From Pleurostoma richardsiae (taxonomy: Eukaryota > Ascomycota > Sordariomycetes > Calosphaeriales > Pleurostomataceae), in NCBI GenBank assembly GCA_030052745.1, contig JANBVO010000021.1:124001-188000 (forward strand): 64,000 nt of DNA, given 5' to 3'. Positions 33,148 through 44,961 of the stretch are shown in pieces. The position numbers and the translations under genes were made by a program. How positions within the stretch are numbered: position 1 is the first letter of the stretch; the number at the start of each line of letters is the position of its first letter. The notes beneath the pieces are model-generated. The model was not told the DNA's origin. It made no database searches and saw nothing but the letters and a program-made list of their open reading frames with translations.

Positions 33148-34059
33148 ATGCCGTCGCCGCATCCCCGCCCCTCTCGCCGGGACTCCTGGCCGCCCACGCG
33201 GATGCGGCTGCACCTCCGCCCCGGCGCCGACGCCGACGCGGCAGGAGAGCCCCAGTCAGAGCAGGACGGCGACCCAGAGCTGGCGTTCATCGACGACGAC
33301 CCGCTCAACTACTTCCTGGAGCCCGCCCCTCTCCTGGACGGCGGCGACTCAGACGACGACGACGACGGGGACCTGATCATGCTTGATCTCGATGCGGGCA
33401 TCGAGAACCCCAAGCGCCCGCCGCCCATCGTCCGTAGCGTCAGCCCCTCCAGCCTCGGTGGCCTGAGTCGGCCGCCGCCCCGCCACCCCTCTCCACCTTC
33501 TTCGGCGTCACTGCTGCAGCCGCCGACTCCTCCCCGGACCCCGCCGGCCCTGTCCCGCTCGCCTCCACTGCCGGACGAGGACGACGAGGATGAGGACGAT
33601 GGTGAGGAATACGTCCGCCTTACTGGCGGCACCAGCCTGCCCTTCAGCCTGCGCGACTTCGCGACCCTGCGCGCCAAGAGGCAGGAGCGCAGCGGCAGCA
33701 GCAGCGGCAGCAACAGCGGTAGCGGCCGCGCAAAGGCGTCCGCGTCTCCTCTGCTTAGCGTCCCGGCGCGGCCCGGCCCATCGGTGGCGGTGCGGGGCCG
33801 GTCGGCGGTCGCGCGGCCCACGTTTGCGGGGCCGAGGCGGGCGCACAGCTGGTCCGGGGCGCGGAGGACGACCATGCGCGCTTGGCGGGAGCCGAGCCCT
33901 GACGTGTGGTCTATTGAGGAGGAAGAGGAGGAACATCATCAGCAGGAGGAGGAAGATCTCGTTGAGAGCGAGGGGGGAGAGCTCGGTAAGACGGTCGAGA
34001 CGGCGAGGGCGAAGAAGAAGGTGCGGTTCGTGCTTCCGGTTATGGAGGTCATTCCCTGA
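33148..34059 (+). CDS. Acidic disordered protein with C-terminal PP1-docking-like motif, unknown function
   Basis: 303 residues, one exon, ATG in good context. There is no folded domain. Acidic blocks occur near 57-80 (DDDDDGDLIMLDLDAG), 145-160 and 258-275 (EEEEEEHHQQEEEDLVE), separated by Pro/Ser-rich linkers. One segment (about 166-178, TSLPFSLRDFATLRAKR) could form a short helix. The protein ends AKKKVRFVLPVMEVIP; KVRF at 291-294 with basic residues before it fits the RVxF consensus for binding protein phosphatase 1. The motif is seen; binding is inferred. The minus-strand frame opposite is a GC shadow. No close family recognised. Confidence 0.7.
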   Translation: MPSPHPRPSRRDSWPPTRMRLHLRPGADADAAGEPQSEQDGDPELAFIDDDPLNYFLEPAPLLDGGDSDDDDDGDLIMLDLDAGIENPKRPPPIVRSVSPSSLGGLSRPPPRHPSPPSSASLLQPPTPPRTPPALSRSPPLPDEDDEDEDDGEEYVRLTGGTSLPFSLRDFATLRAKRQERSGSSSGSNSGSGRAKASASPLLSVPARPGPSVAVRGRSAVARPTFAGPRRAHSWSGARRTTMRAWREPSPDVWSIEEEEEEHHQQEEEDLVESEGGELGKTVETARAKKKVRFVLPVMEVIP

Positions 34060-36932
34060 GTGATCCAGGGGATTCTTCTCTACGATTTGGTGTGGGGTGG
34101 TATCTGTGGAGGAGCTACGGCTGCATCTGTTCGGAGTTTTGCTTTCAACTTGTTTCCCGCCAGATTGTTAAACATTGCCTGCGCGGCCAGTTCACTATTC
34201 TGTCACTTCAGGAGGAACTAAGGGCACACATTGTCGGCGTTTGGGCGAGGTCTCTGTTTGTTGACTGTCCTTTCCTATCTGCATCACCACGGAGGCTGCA
34301 TCTTGGGTCCTTGCATATCCTTCTCACCTTGTTCCGTGTATTTACCTGCTTTTCTGATTACCTAGCATGTCTACTACAGGACCTAGAGGGGACCGCTCGC
34401 GCGGTTCGGAGGACCACCACCAGTCTGGCAGGATATAATACAATGTCTCGTTCCAAGCAATCACCGCCATCCCAACCGGCGCAATGGCGCCTTCACATGC
34501 GCCGATATCACTGTGCCTCTGCATATTAATCACAGCGGCGTAGTAAGCTTACCCCCACAACATACTGGACTCGTTTCATCAGCCCTCGTGGCACAGGCTG
34601 ACTGATCCTCAACGATGATCCTATCGGTCGTACGGGGGCCAATGCGGTCTTGTCCTCTGGCAGTCGCCCACAGACGGAAGCGTTCATGCGCACTTGCTGC
34701 ACGGCCAGAACCGGCTCCGAGGGACCAGAAATGCTACCGCAGCGCGGGGTGGTGGAGGTGGAGGTGGGAGGAGGAAATAGATTACTCGTCGCGTCTCACT
34801 GCGCCTTGGTGCCCGTCTTACCAGTTCCGATAGACGGTTCGACCTTCACACTTGATAATAGGTCCTCTTCGGTCACTAAGTGCCATAATGATGGTGCTGT
34901 GCAGCGCAATGCTTTATCCTCCCGAACAAATCATGCGCCGCCGGCCGTGCGAGGGAGGACGACCGCCCCTCATCACGCCGTAGATTCCACACTGGAGAAA
35001 AGCGCGCAGCCGTAGCGACGCCGGGAAGATGGTGTCCTCGCTCACCTCGGTGGGTGGCCGAACCGGGATGCCCACCCCGAACATGGCTGGCTGGGCGAGC
35101 ACTGAGCTGGGGGCCGGTGGCCATCCAACTTATCTGCACTTATTTCTTAAAAAGAGATAGCGCGCACGTCTTGGGTCAAATTGTGGGAGGTGCTCAAGAC
35201 ACAGCAGCCATAGCTAATAACCCGCCTTCCCCGTCTCATCAATTGAAGATGGAGTGAACGAAGGGCCTCTGCCAGCACAATGGGCCTCTGTAATGGGCCT
35301 TGTGACTTTCCAACCCGGATGATTTTCAGTTGGGATCATCGCGATCGATCGGGTCGGCTTGCCGGCCGGCGGTCTCGTCCGAGACATGAAGATCAGTCAC
35401 TTCTTGACTCTAAAAAAACAACCCGTGGTCACGCAACTGCGCGCGCTGATCGATGCAGTGTGGAGCACAGGTACGGAGTGTGTGCCGAGAGAATCGGACA
35501 TTTTGCAGGTACGGAGTAATAGGGAAAATAAACACAGCTGGCCGCTCAGTCAGCATTTGCCCGCCGTCACCAGCTGGCAGCCAACGGACAGCAGATAACG
35601 AGAACAGATAAATAGGTAGATAAACAGACAAGAGAGAAGTAACTAGCCCTCAAATGGCTGTCGGCTCCGGTCTCAGCCGGCGAATTCTGCCGTGTAACGA
35701 TGATGTCAAGCCCGGGTCAATTGGCAATAGCAGCGGGCTGCTATCAAAACAAATCAAGGAAACCAGCTGGCAAAGGCCTGACTGCAGGGAGAGAATCGGC
35801 GGGCCTAATTACCTGGTTACTATCTATGCCGACCAGAGTTGGAGCTAAAATGGTATAAACTTGGTCGCCCGAGGCCCAGAATTCGCCTCTGCCTCGTATT
35901 CTGCTAAGTGTACTCCATACCCTATGGAGAACCTACCTTACCTAACCTGCTAACATTGCGTATCACCTGTGATGCTCAGATCATCCTTCCCAGATTCCAA
36001 GATTCCCAGATATACGTAGGACTCTATAGTGGGTGCATCTATCGGGAGATAAACCAGAAGATATATATGTCTGCGTCCAGGAGATGGGAGGCAGGAAAAG
36101 CCAAGACAACCCACACATGAATGCTGCATCTCCTCTAATTAGTCTCTGCACATCCGAGCTGAGGAAGTCCGGATCGCTGCGAATCTGGGCCGGGAGCTGC
36201 AGCAGCCCTGGCGACACGGGTGTTGCTGAGGGGCCGCTGATTCGACAGGGCTACAGCTCCGTCGGTGGGCCATCCCTGCTCGCTGCTCTACCGGAGCACC
36301 CGCAACCCGCACCAGCACCGCCCTCCCGCTCCATTGTTTACCTTGGTCTGTCGAGTCCCGCCATTGGCCCCGTCGCCGGTGTTATTCCAAGCTCGACTGC
36401 TCCCCAGCCTGCAGGACTGTCTGTCCGTCTGTCTGTCTGTGCTGTCTGTCGCACCGCATATTCTCTTCTCCGTCTCTCTTTGACCCCAATCATTCTGCTC
36501 CTGAACGAGAGATCCAAGTAGCTGCTGTGCGCTTACCAGCTGCTGGGAACCGGTGACCATCCAATCGACCAGCAGCAGCACCGACACCCACCTTACCTTG
36601 CCCAGCAACAGACTGTTTCGGACTCCAGCCTCGTTACTGATGCGGCGGCTCACCATCCTCCCGCATCTTCACCAACGACGACACCAATTGCCTTCCTGCC
36701 CTGCCTCTGCGGCATGACAGCAATGCATCTCATCTAGGTTCGTTTGTCCCTGTCAATCCCTGCCTCACTGCCGGCTCCCGGAACTGCGAGGCGATCGATC
36801 AGCTGCCCCGGACCGGGGCGATCGTTGCCGGACATTCCAGCCGATCACGAAACCCTGAAAATCAAACCCTCTGGAATGTCGCCCATGCGAATGGCCAGCT
36901 GACAGACTCCCCCCTTCCTCTCCCCACAGAAT
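34060..36932. other. Intergenic region upstream of the DH/PH-like gene
   Basis: 2.9 kb. Contains ACGGAGTA-type motifs near 35472 and 35512 and a CTGT-rich tract at about 36415-36448. No coding signal. The last 700 bp are probably promoter and 5' leader. Confidence 0.55.
36415..36448. repeat. Imperfect (CTGT)n microsatellite
   Basis: About eight CTGT or CCGT units upstream of the DH/PH-like gene. The complementary-type tetranucleotide, (GACA)n, recurs at 63122-63157. Confidence 0.8.
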
Positions 36933-39900
36933 ATGCCATCGCCAAAGCCACCTAAAGAAGGCGACCCCGACCAGCCCACGACGACGACCCCAGCAGCAAC
37001 GACACCCCGCCGGCCCTCTGCCACCAAGCAGCACCCGCACCACCACCATGCTGCCTCGACCCCCCAGGGCCGCAAGCAGCAAGCCCCTGGCCCCAAGACC
37101 CCCAAGTCGGACCCCTTCGCCGCCACGCGCAAGGTCTCCATGCGCGGAGGCGCCGCCGCCGCCGCCGCCGGCGGGCCCAAGAAGCCCGAGCCCACGCTCC
37201 TGGGCGACTTCCTGCTGGGCCGGCCCTCGCCAGCGCGCGTGGCCGCCGCGCGCCGCCGCAGCGCCGAGGTCGCGGCCCTCAAGGCCGAGATGAAGGCCGA
37301 GATGCACCAGGCCGCCGTGCGCAGGGTGCCGCCCCCGGGCGGTGTGCGCGACCGCGTCAAGGCCTGGCAGAAGTCCAACGCCGCCGCGGTGGCGGGAAGC
37401 GGTGGCGCGGCGGTTGGGGGGAACAACCCAGAGGAGGAGCCGCCGAGCGGGCCGCCGACGGAGGTGGTGGTTGGGGTTGAGGAGGAGAGCGTCACGGAGG
37501 AGGACCGCGTGCGGATCAAGATGAGGCAGAAGGCGAGGAGGAAGGTGTCGAAGACGGCCGCGGAAGAGGGGAAGATTGGGAATGGGAAAAGTGAGGGGGA
37601 AGGTGCCGATGATGCTGCAAAGGGGGGGCCTGCAGACGTGAACACAGACGAGGCGATACCTGAAGCCCCGCGGCCAAAGGGTCCGCCGAAGAAGAGAATT
37701 GTCAGCGACGAGCACTGGATGAAACGGAGGGGCGGTCGGAAGAGTCCTCCAAGAGGGGCCGGCGCTGCGAAGTCGACCCAGCCGGAGGGTTCCCCGATAC
37801 CGAAGAACTTCCTGCAGAGGACGGCGCAGAACCCGACGGTGCAGAGCAAGGTCAAGGACTGGGCGATGAGGGTCGAGGTGCCGGAGTCTCCCCCGACAGG
37901 GACAACCCCCAAGGTGAAGAAGTATGGCACGAAATCGGGCGAGACGATCACCGTCGAAGAGGATAAGGAAAGCAGCAGCACGCCGAGCGGCCGGACGATA
38001 GCTGATGACGGGATTCGAGTTCGCCCACTAAAATCACGGCCGGCAGACGGTGATGATGATACCATCCGGGTGGAGCCTGTTAGGAAGAAAAAGGCCAATG
38101 GCGACAACGTAGCCTTCTCGGGCTCGGAAAAGACCACACCACAGGACGATGGCATCCGAGTCCGGTCCGCCAGGACTAAAGTACCGGACGACGGTATTCG
38201 AGTCGGCTCCAGGACGGACGTCCTGGCGGACGAGACGGCAGTGCGCTCCGCATCAGCAAGACGGTCCTCTCCCGACCGGAGCACTCGTACGCTAAGCGCA
38301 AAGCAAGACTCGTCGGCAGCCGCTCGAATGGACGCCATGGAAGAGCCTGGCACCGAGCCTGATACTCCTACGAGGAAACCGAAGGCGCGGAGGCAGGCCA
38401 AATCCAGGCGGAGCGTGACCGCTCCAAGCCGTACCGATACGCAGGCACGATCCGAGGATCCGCCCGACGACAGATCGTGGAGTAGCGTGTCGGGGTCCCA
38501 AGACGACGACTCGCGCGACGAATCGGACTTGCCCTCCAGCGCTCCCGCCAAGTCTCTGGCAGACATCCCCGTTGGCTATTCGGCCTTCAGCGAGCTCGAC
38601 CTGCCGCTCGGCGCGGACCACCACACGATCAAGCGTCCCAAGGCCCAGAGAAACCCCAGCTTCAAGGCCGTCCCCAAGGTCTTCAAGAAGGTGGTCAGCG
38701 AGGGGAAGAAGATTATCCACGACAAGGTCGACCCGCCGCGGCCGGTGGTGAACCAGCCGCGCAGCATTGAGAGCTGGCTCAACACAACCGTGGACCCCTT
38801 TGTCGAGGCGTCACCGGCCCCAAAGAGGAAGTCGGTTGAGAAGGAATGGGAGAAGGACACCCGCAAGCGGACCCCATCTGAATCTAGGCAGAAAGACGCG
38901 GAGGCACCGCCGACTGCAAACATAGGGCAGCAAGAGGACCGGGAGAATGAAGATCCCGAGAAGCCTGCCGACAAAGAAGAAGCCCTCAAAGAGGAACCGG
39001 CCGTCACGACTCCCAAGTCCGGCGGGCTGAAAAGAAGTCGAGCAACCAGAACTGCGTCGTCTCCGCGAAACCCGGCTGGGAAGAAACCTCTGAGGGAGGC
39101 ACTCATCGGCGCATTCCGAGGGGAGTCTACAGGCCATAAACTCCCTCCTGCGAGCTACCCTAGCTGCCAAGATGACCGGGAGCCGGAGGAGGAAGACTAT
39201 CATGACCACGAGGACGAGCGAAGGGAAAGTCGGCGGAAGTCGTCAGGATCCTCAAGAAAGAGGTCGCCATCCCCCGAGCTACCTGCTTCAGCGCCTTCAG
39301 ATGCGAGCACTGAGCAACCGTACATGATGTCTGGGGCATTGCCGAAACGGAAGCCCCCAACCAACGGAATGCATGAGCTGTCAACCATTGTATCCATGGC
39401 ATCGTTCAGCACAGGTGACTCGGATACACTATCCACCCTGTCGCAAACTACTATCACGCAGTCAACGGCTCTTACTAGGTCAACCGACTCAACGAGGCGG
39501 AAGAGCCATAGGAGTCAAGCGCCGGGGCTGAAGCGACGACTCACAAAGCACTCGGATCTCGTCTCAGTGTTGTCGGTGCCGGACAGCGCCAATGGGCCGG
39601 AGAGGGCCAAGAGCATCAAGTCGACTCGGAGTCTTCGGAGAAAGACGAGCAAGCTACAGAGTGCGACCGTCGACGATCTATTGAGGGAGTTTGCAGATGA
39701 CGAGCATTTCTACCAAAGAGAACTAAAGACCCTTGTTGATGGGGTCATCCCAGTTCTCCTGAACCAGGTCGTTCACAGTGAAACAGGAGCCGCTCCGGAT
39801 CTCTTTGGTAGGGATCGCAAGGATGGCAAAGCGGATACGATGGGCAAGTCAGTGGTGAACATGGGAATCGCACTCGAAAAGCTCAGATCCTTTCACAAGC

Positions 39901-42788
39901 GGGCTCCGCTTCATGATCCCCAGCGGCTGCTCACCTGGCTCGAAAGCGTGTCCGCCGTCTACAACAATTACCTGGATGTCTGGAGGCTTGGCTTTCAGGG
40001 CCTTATTGTCAACCTCGCTCCGGCGCCTGGGAGGCCCGACGACGAGGACTCGCTGCTCAATGCCATGGACCGAAATGAGGACGGCGATGTTCTCAATGAG
40101 AACGGTGAACGGGTCGATGTTGCTTACCTGCTGAAGAGGCCCCTTGCGCGCATCAAGGGGCTTCTGAAGTTCGTCAAGGTAAGCAAATTTCTAACTTGCA
40201 CTTCATCTTCTATCTGATAATTAAACGGGAAACAGGTCGCTCGAGCAATAGGTGTCGATCCGGACGGCATCTCTGGGATAGTCGCTGTTTTTGAGGCCCT
40301 GCTACAGAAAGCTCGGCATAGACATAAAGAGGAAACTGCTCGCAATACCGATGAAGACGCGAACAATACCGGCACTTCAGGTTGCCTAGACCTCAGAAAC
40401 CTAGTCTCTGTCAACGATGTGCGCATCAACAGATCACGTCAGGTCAATGCCAAGGACAGCTTCTTCCTTGAGCTGGCTCATTCAAACGGGCAGAAGATCG
40501 CATGCCAGGTGGAGGTCATCTTCCGAGATAAGCCGGAAGATCCTGCAGACGCAGGAGACATTCTCATCCGCGAGACCGGGAATGGACGCGCAAGTCTGCT
40601 GTTCCCTCCCATCCCTGCCTCAGCCATGTCCGCCCGCAAGGGAGACGAGGTGGGACTACTCGTCACCATGGTCCGTGGTAGACACAATGGCACTGAATGG
40701 CACGAGTTACTCTTTCTGTCTGCCGACAACGACGAGCAGGTGGCAGACTGGCTCGACATACTCGGCTCGAAACCTGTTCCACCGACATCCCCTCAAAATA
40801 CCACTACGACTTCAGATGCCACTACTCGAGGATCAGATCAAGGTACACCTATTGGCGAGGGGAAACTTCGAAAACGGCCCGTATCATCTCCATCGCCTGT
40901 TAAGCCCGCAGGACAGCCTGAGGAATCGCCCAAGATAGCGACTCCAAGCCGGCTTCACAAGCGGAATCCCAGCGTCCCTACGACGCCAACGTCGACGTCG
41001 GCAACTCTTAGCGCGAGCCCGTCTTCCAGCGAGAAGACATTTACTCAAGAGTCCTACCTGAAGTCTACGGCGCGTCATCCGCTTCCAGTGCTCCCCACTA
41101 AACCGGAGTCGCGTCCTCTGAAGGAGGATATGCGACCAGACCCTGCGAGACTAGCCAAGTCTCCTCCGAATACAACCCCCTTCCGAGATGATGGAGCGCC
41201 TCCCCCTCCTGTCCACCGCACGATGGGATCCAAGAAGCCGGCTCCTATTACCACGCCGCCCGTTGACCTGGCTGCGTCGCGGGTGAAGCGTCGCACATCA
41301 TCCCCCCTTAAACACGAATATCACCCGTCAGATATTTCTTCCTCCGACTCCGAGTCTGACAGCGCAACGTCATCTGACTCCGAGTCCTCGAGCGACGAGC
41401 TGGATGAAGATGAGGTTCCGGAGCCGCTACCCGGAATCAGCATCAAAAACCCGGAGCAATCGGTTGTGGAGTCTGTGGTCTCCGAGAGCAGCTTGACCCC
41501 CTCAAACTCGGCGTCTCAAGCTGGCGCGCCAGGATTTGGTAGAGACGATCCCAAGGATGTCGTCCGATCAATCGCCTCTATTTCATACTGGTCCAATAAG
41601 AAAGGACAGTGGAAAGACGTCTGGCACGAAGCTTGCTCTGTTGTCATTGGCCCTGGCCTCATCGAGGCGCACCCCTTGAATGCCGCTCATCTCGTCCACA
41701 CGCCCGGGGCACTCCAGTCCTCGGGCTCATCAGAAGTGGGCGACGGTGAGATGGAGGCCGGTGCGGTCCGACCACTCATCGCCCTAGATCTGACACCTCT
41801 TGTAATGATCCGACAAAGCACCATGATCGATCTCGAAATCCGCTCCCCTGTCCGCTCCTACTCGAAACTCAAGACCATCGATGGCACCATCTTCCGCTTC
41901 CGAGCCCCGTCCGCCGCCGAGGGCACAATGCTGTACGGGGCCGTGCACCACTCGCGCATGAACAACGCCAAGTTCAAGGCTCTCGAGGAGGAGGCTCGCT
42001 TCCGTTCCTTCGGCGAGCACCAGCAGGCAGCCCAGGACGCGGATGGCCAGAGCGGCAGCAGCCGGCGGCGCAGTTGGTTCGGCCGCCGCAACAGCTACCG
42101 GGCGTCGACCCGCGCCCCGTCTCAGTCCCAGGGCAGCTCGTCGGGCGTCTCGGCGCCCAGTCTCCTCAAGCGGCTTACTGGCGGAGGCAACCTCTCCTTC
42201 AACATTGACCGGTCCTCGGTCGACCGCCAGGCTGGAAGTCGCCCCGGCAGCGCAAGTGCCGGCAGCAACTCGCTTTACACGAGTGGGTCGTCCTCGGCGG
42301 GCGGCACGCCGCTTCGCTCGCCGTCGGTCAGCATCGCGCGCAGCGGTGCGTCATCGCAGGTGCTAGGCTCGGACAACCTCAAGATCCGGTGCCACCTGCT
42401 CGTGTCGGCCAGCAAGTGGGAGGACCACGGCAACTGCAACCTGACCATCACGCGGCCGCCTCCCGGGATGCGACAGGAGCTGCGGGTGTACCACGGGATG
42501 GAGAAGCGGGTGATCGTGACGACGATCCCCAAGAAGAAGGACGCGAAGGAGGCGCCGCTGGTGGTGCTGGACGTGGTGCTGGGCAGCAAGTGCTTCGGGC
42601 GGCTGGGCAGCCGGGGCATCATCCTCAACGTGTGGGAGGACCTGCGGGACGAGCAGAACAGGGTGGGCAGCGTGCCGGCGTCGGGGGCGCTGAGCGGCAA
42701 GGTCAAGAAGTGGTGCTTCCAGTGCGGGTCGGCGCAGCAGGCCAACTGGATCTTCGGGCTCGTCGCGCAGGAGGTCGTCATCGGTTGA
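36933..42788 (+). CDS. Large protein with DH-like and PH-like regions (RhoGEF-like), mostly disordered
   Basis: Two exons, 36933-40178 and 40236-42788, joined by a 57-nt intron (GTAAGC...ACAG) in frame; 1,932 residues. Residues 1-900 are disordered, basic and Ser/Pro-rich, and hold spaced DDGIRV-type repeats at about 358-426. A DH-like helical region spans about 912-1090 (VDDLLREFADDEHFYQRELK, then a helix bundle with YNNYLDVWRLGFQ and LLKRPLARIKGLLKF). PH-like beta-rich parts follow at about 1140-1260 (VRINRSRQV to WLDILGSK), 1530-1680 (SYWSNKKGQWKDVWHEACSV) and 1795-1932 (RCHLLVSASKWEDHGNCNLT to WCFQCGS). The layout suggests a scaffold or exchange factor for a small GTPase at membranes; nucleotide exchange is not proven, since DH-like folds can be inactive. 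The repeats and linkers are likely phosphoregulated. Start is the first ATG of the frame. Confidence 0.8.
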
Positions 42789-43814
42789 GGCGCCTCGGAG
42801 ACAAACCACTCTGCGACGCTGCGAATGACTTTCTCCTCCCTCGCCGCGATAGTCTCTACCTCCCCTTTTTTCGACTTACCAACTCTTCTCTTGAAGCTTT
42901 TGCTTTTTTTTTTTTTTGGGACGATACCAACTGCACTGCCTTTCTCCGCAGTGGGCAATGGCTTCCTGGCATGGGGCAGCAAGGCGTCGGAGGGACACCA
43001 ACATGGTCGATACATATGCTTCGACATTTTTTCTTTTGGTTTCAATAATCATTTCTATTATCTGCACACGCGTGTATGAGTCAAGAAAGATAGAGGGGTG
43101 GCTCTGTGATGGCATTCTGGCTTTGCATTAGACAAGGCAAGCAGGCAGTGTGGCCAAGGAGGGCTCTGGGACAAGGGGGCCCGCGATGCGGAAGCGGTGT
43201 CTAGAAATGACACAGGCCGAGGGCCGGGTTGCTTCGCTACCCAAGGGAAGAAGACAGGACCCTGTGTACTTCTTGTAAATCGTGGTGATGAGAATATAGA
43301 GATGATACACATGGGTCTATGTGTCTAGCTGCCTGTTTGTGATTTGGACGAGTTTCGCCAACGACAGCGGCGTTTTCTCTAGTAAACAGTGTTCTAGGCA
43401 GTTATCTATTCCGTATTGTACCCTTCTCACCTGCTTCGCTGGATATCAATTCCCATTATTGTGCGGTTTCGCGCTTGCTATTGTGTCTCTATTGAACCTT
43501 ATTGAGAAGCACAGCTTGCTATTGTTCTTTTAGTGGAACATTGACGTACAACCCCCGATAATAGAGTCAATAGCCCCTCATTTTAGACCGCTTTTATGTG
43601 TTTAACCGGCTTAACCGCCAACCGATATGGCGCGCTGTTCTCGAGGCAACACCAGCTCAGCCCGGGTTTCCCTTTCATAGCGCTCCCTCCCTTTCTCTTC
43701 ATCCGCAAACCCTCCCACAGACGCCCTGCTCTTCCACTCCATAACCATCGCAGAGCACCAAGGATCACAGGTGGCGCGAGGATCGAGCGGAGCAACCCGT
43801 CAAACACCGCAAAC
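42789..43814. other. Intergenic region between the DH/PH-like gene and THO1
   Basis: 1 kb with a T run at 42904-42917, likely in the 3' UTR of the upstream gene. The last 200 bp should be the THO1 promoter. No coding signal. Confidence 0.6.
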
Positions 43815-44868
43815 ATGGCAGATTACGCGTCAATGAAGGTGCCCGAGCTCAAGAAGCTCCTGGGCGAGCGCAGCCTCGTGCAGTCGGGCAACAAGGCCGA
43901 CCTCATCGCGCGCCTGCAGGAGAATGACAAGGAGTCTGCGCCCAAGGCCACAGGTATGCATATCATTTCATCAGATTGCGCTATTCCTCCTTGCCTCCTG
44001 TTCTCTCGGTCACAAAGAATGATGTCCTACTACTCTATGCGCGTCCGCGCACAATCGCATGATCTTTCGCATACATGAGCAACAAAGGACTTGCGCTAAC
44101 GTCGCCTTCCCCCCCTTTTTAGCGAAAACCACCGCAGAGGACGAGATTGACTGGGACGACGAGGACGACGCCGGTAAGACCGCCGCGCCAGCTCCCAAGG
44201 AGGACGCCCCCAAAGCAGCCGAGCCAGCTCCTGCTCCCGCCGCAGCGACCTCTGCCCCCGCAGAGCCAGCCAAGGCCAGCGAGCCCGCACCCACAGAGAA
44301 GCCAGCCGAAGAGGCCGCCAAGCCACCTGCGGACGGCGACGCACCTGTGCCCGCGGCCGAGACCGCCAAGGACAAGGACCAGAAGGAGGAGACCACCGCC
44401 AGCAGCTTCGCGCTCGGCCTGGCTGCGACGTCCGCGGAGGAGGAGGCGCGGAAGCGCGAGGCGCGCGCGAAGCGCTTCGGCCTGGTGCAGGACCCGGAGG
44501 AGGCCAAGAAGGCGGAGCGCGCGCGCAAGTTCGGCGTCGACCAGACGCAGGCGGCGGCGGTCGTCAAGGGCCTGGACGAGGCGCTGCCGGAGCGGCGGCC
44601 GAAGAGGGGACGCGACCGGGACGACGCGGGCGAGGGCGGTGGCGGCAAGCGGAGGGGCGGCGGGCCCGGGGGTCGCGGCGGAGACGGCGGCCGGAAGAAG
44701 TTCACCAACAACAACAGGGGCCCTGGTGGCCGACAGGGCGGCGGCGGCGGTGGTCGCGGAGGAGAGAGGAAGACCGGCGGTGGTGGAGGAGGGGGCAGCG
44801 GCCTCCTGAACGACCCGGAGGAGAGGAAGAAGGCCGAGGCGCGGGCGAAGCGCTTCGGCGGCGCTTAG
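43815..44868 (+). CDS. THO1: SAP-domain RNA-export factor Tho1 (SARNP/CIP29 homologue)
   Basis: DNA/RNA-binding nuclear protein of the mRNP assembly and export pathway (TREX-associated). Exons 43815-43953 and 44123-44868; intron 169 nt (GTATGC donor, GCTAAC branch, TTTTTAG acceptor); 294 residues to the TAG. The SAP domain is at about 5-40 (MKVPELKKLLGERSL, NKADLIARLQEN). An acidic patch (EDEIDWDDEDDAG) and a Pro/Ala/Glu-rich linker follow. The Tho1/MOS11 region has repeats FGLVQDPEEAKKAERARKFG and, after an RGG/Gly-rich stretch with RNA-binding character, LLNDPEERKKAEARAKRFGG. Right after the stop, the same frame runs 30 more codons with a third repeat copy (next entry). All conserved parts of the family are present before the stop. 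Confidence 0.93.
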
Positions 44869-44961
44869 CTGGTGTCGCCGAAGAAGGGCGGAGTGCTCGA
44901 GGACCCGGTGGAGAAGCGGAAGGCTCGCGTGAGGGCGGAGCGGTTCGGCTTCGCTAAGTGA
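44869..44961 (+). other. In-frame 30-codon extension of THO1 behind a TAG stop
   Basis: After TAG (44866-44868, followed by CTG) the THO1 frame stays open to TGA at 44959-44961. It encodes LVSPKKGG and then VLEDPVEKRKARVRAERFG and FAK, which matches the two upstream Tho1 repeats position by position. This is too similar to be chance 3' UTR. It could be expressed by stop readthrough, or by splicing onto the CTTAG sequence that contains the stop. It could also be a tail recently cut off by a nonsense change, or a sequencing error. Confidence 0.6.

Noticed and set aside
36845-38566. 573-codon minus-strand frame opposite the DH/PH-like gene
   Set aside because: Ser/Gly/Phe-rich shadow; the plus frame continues through 1,082 codons into recognisable domains.
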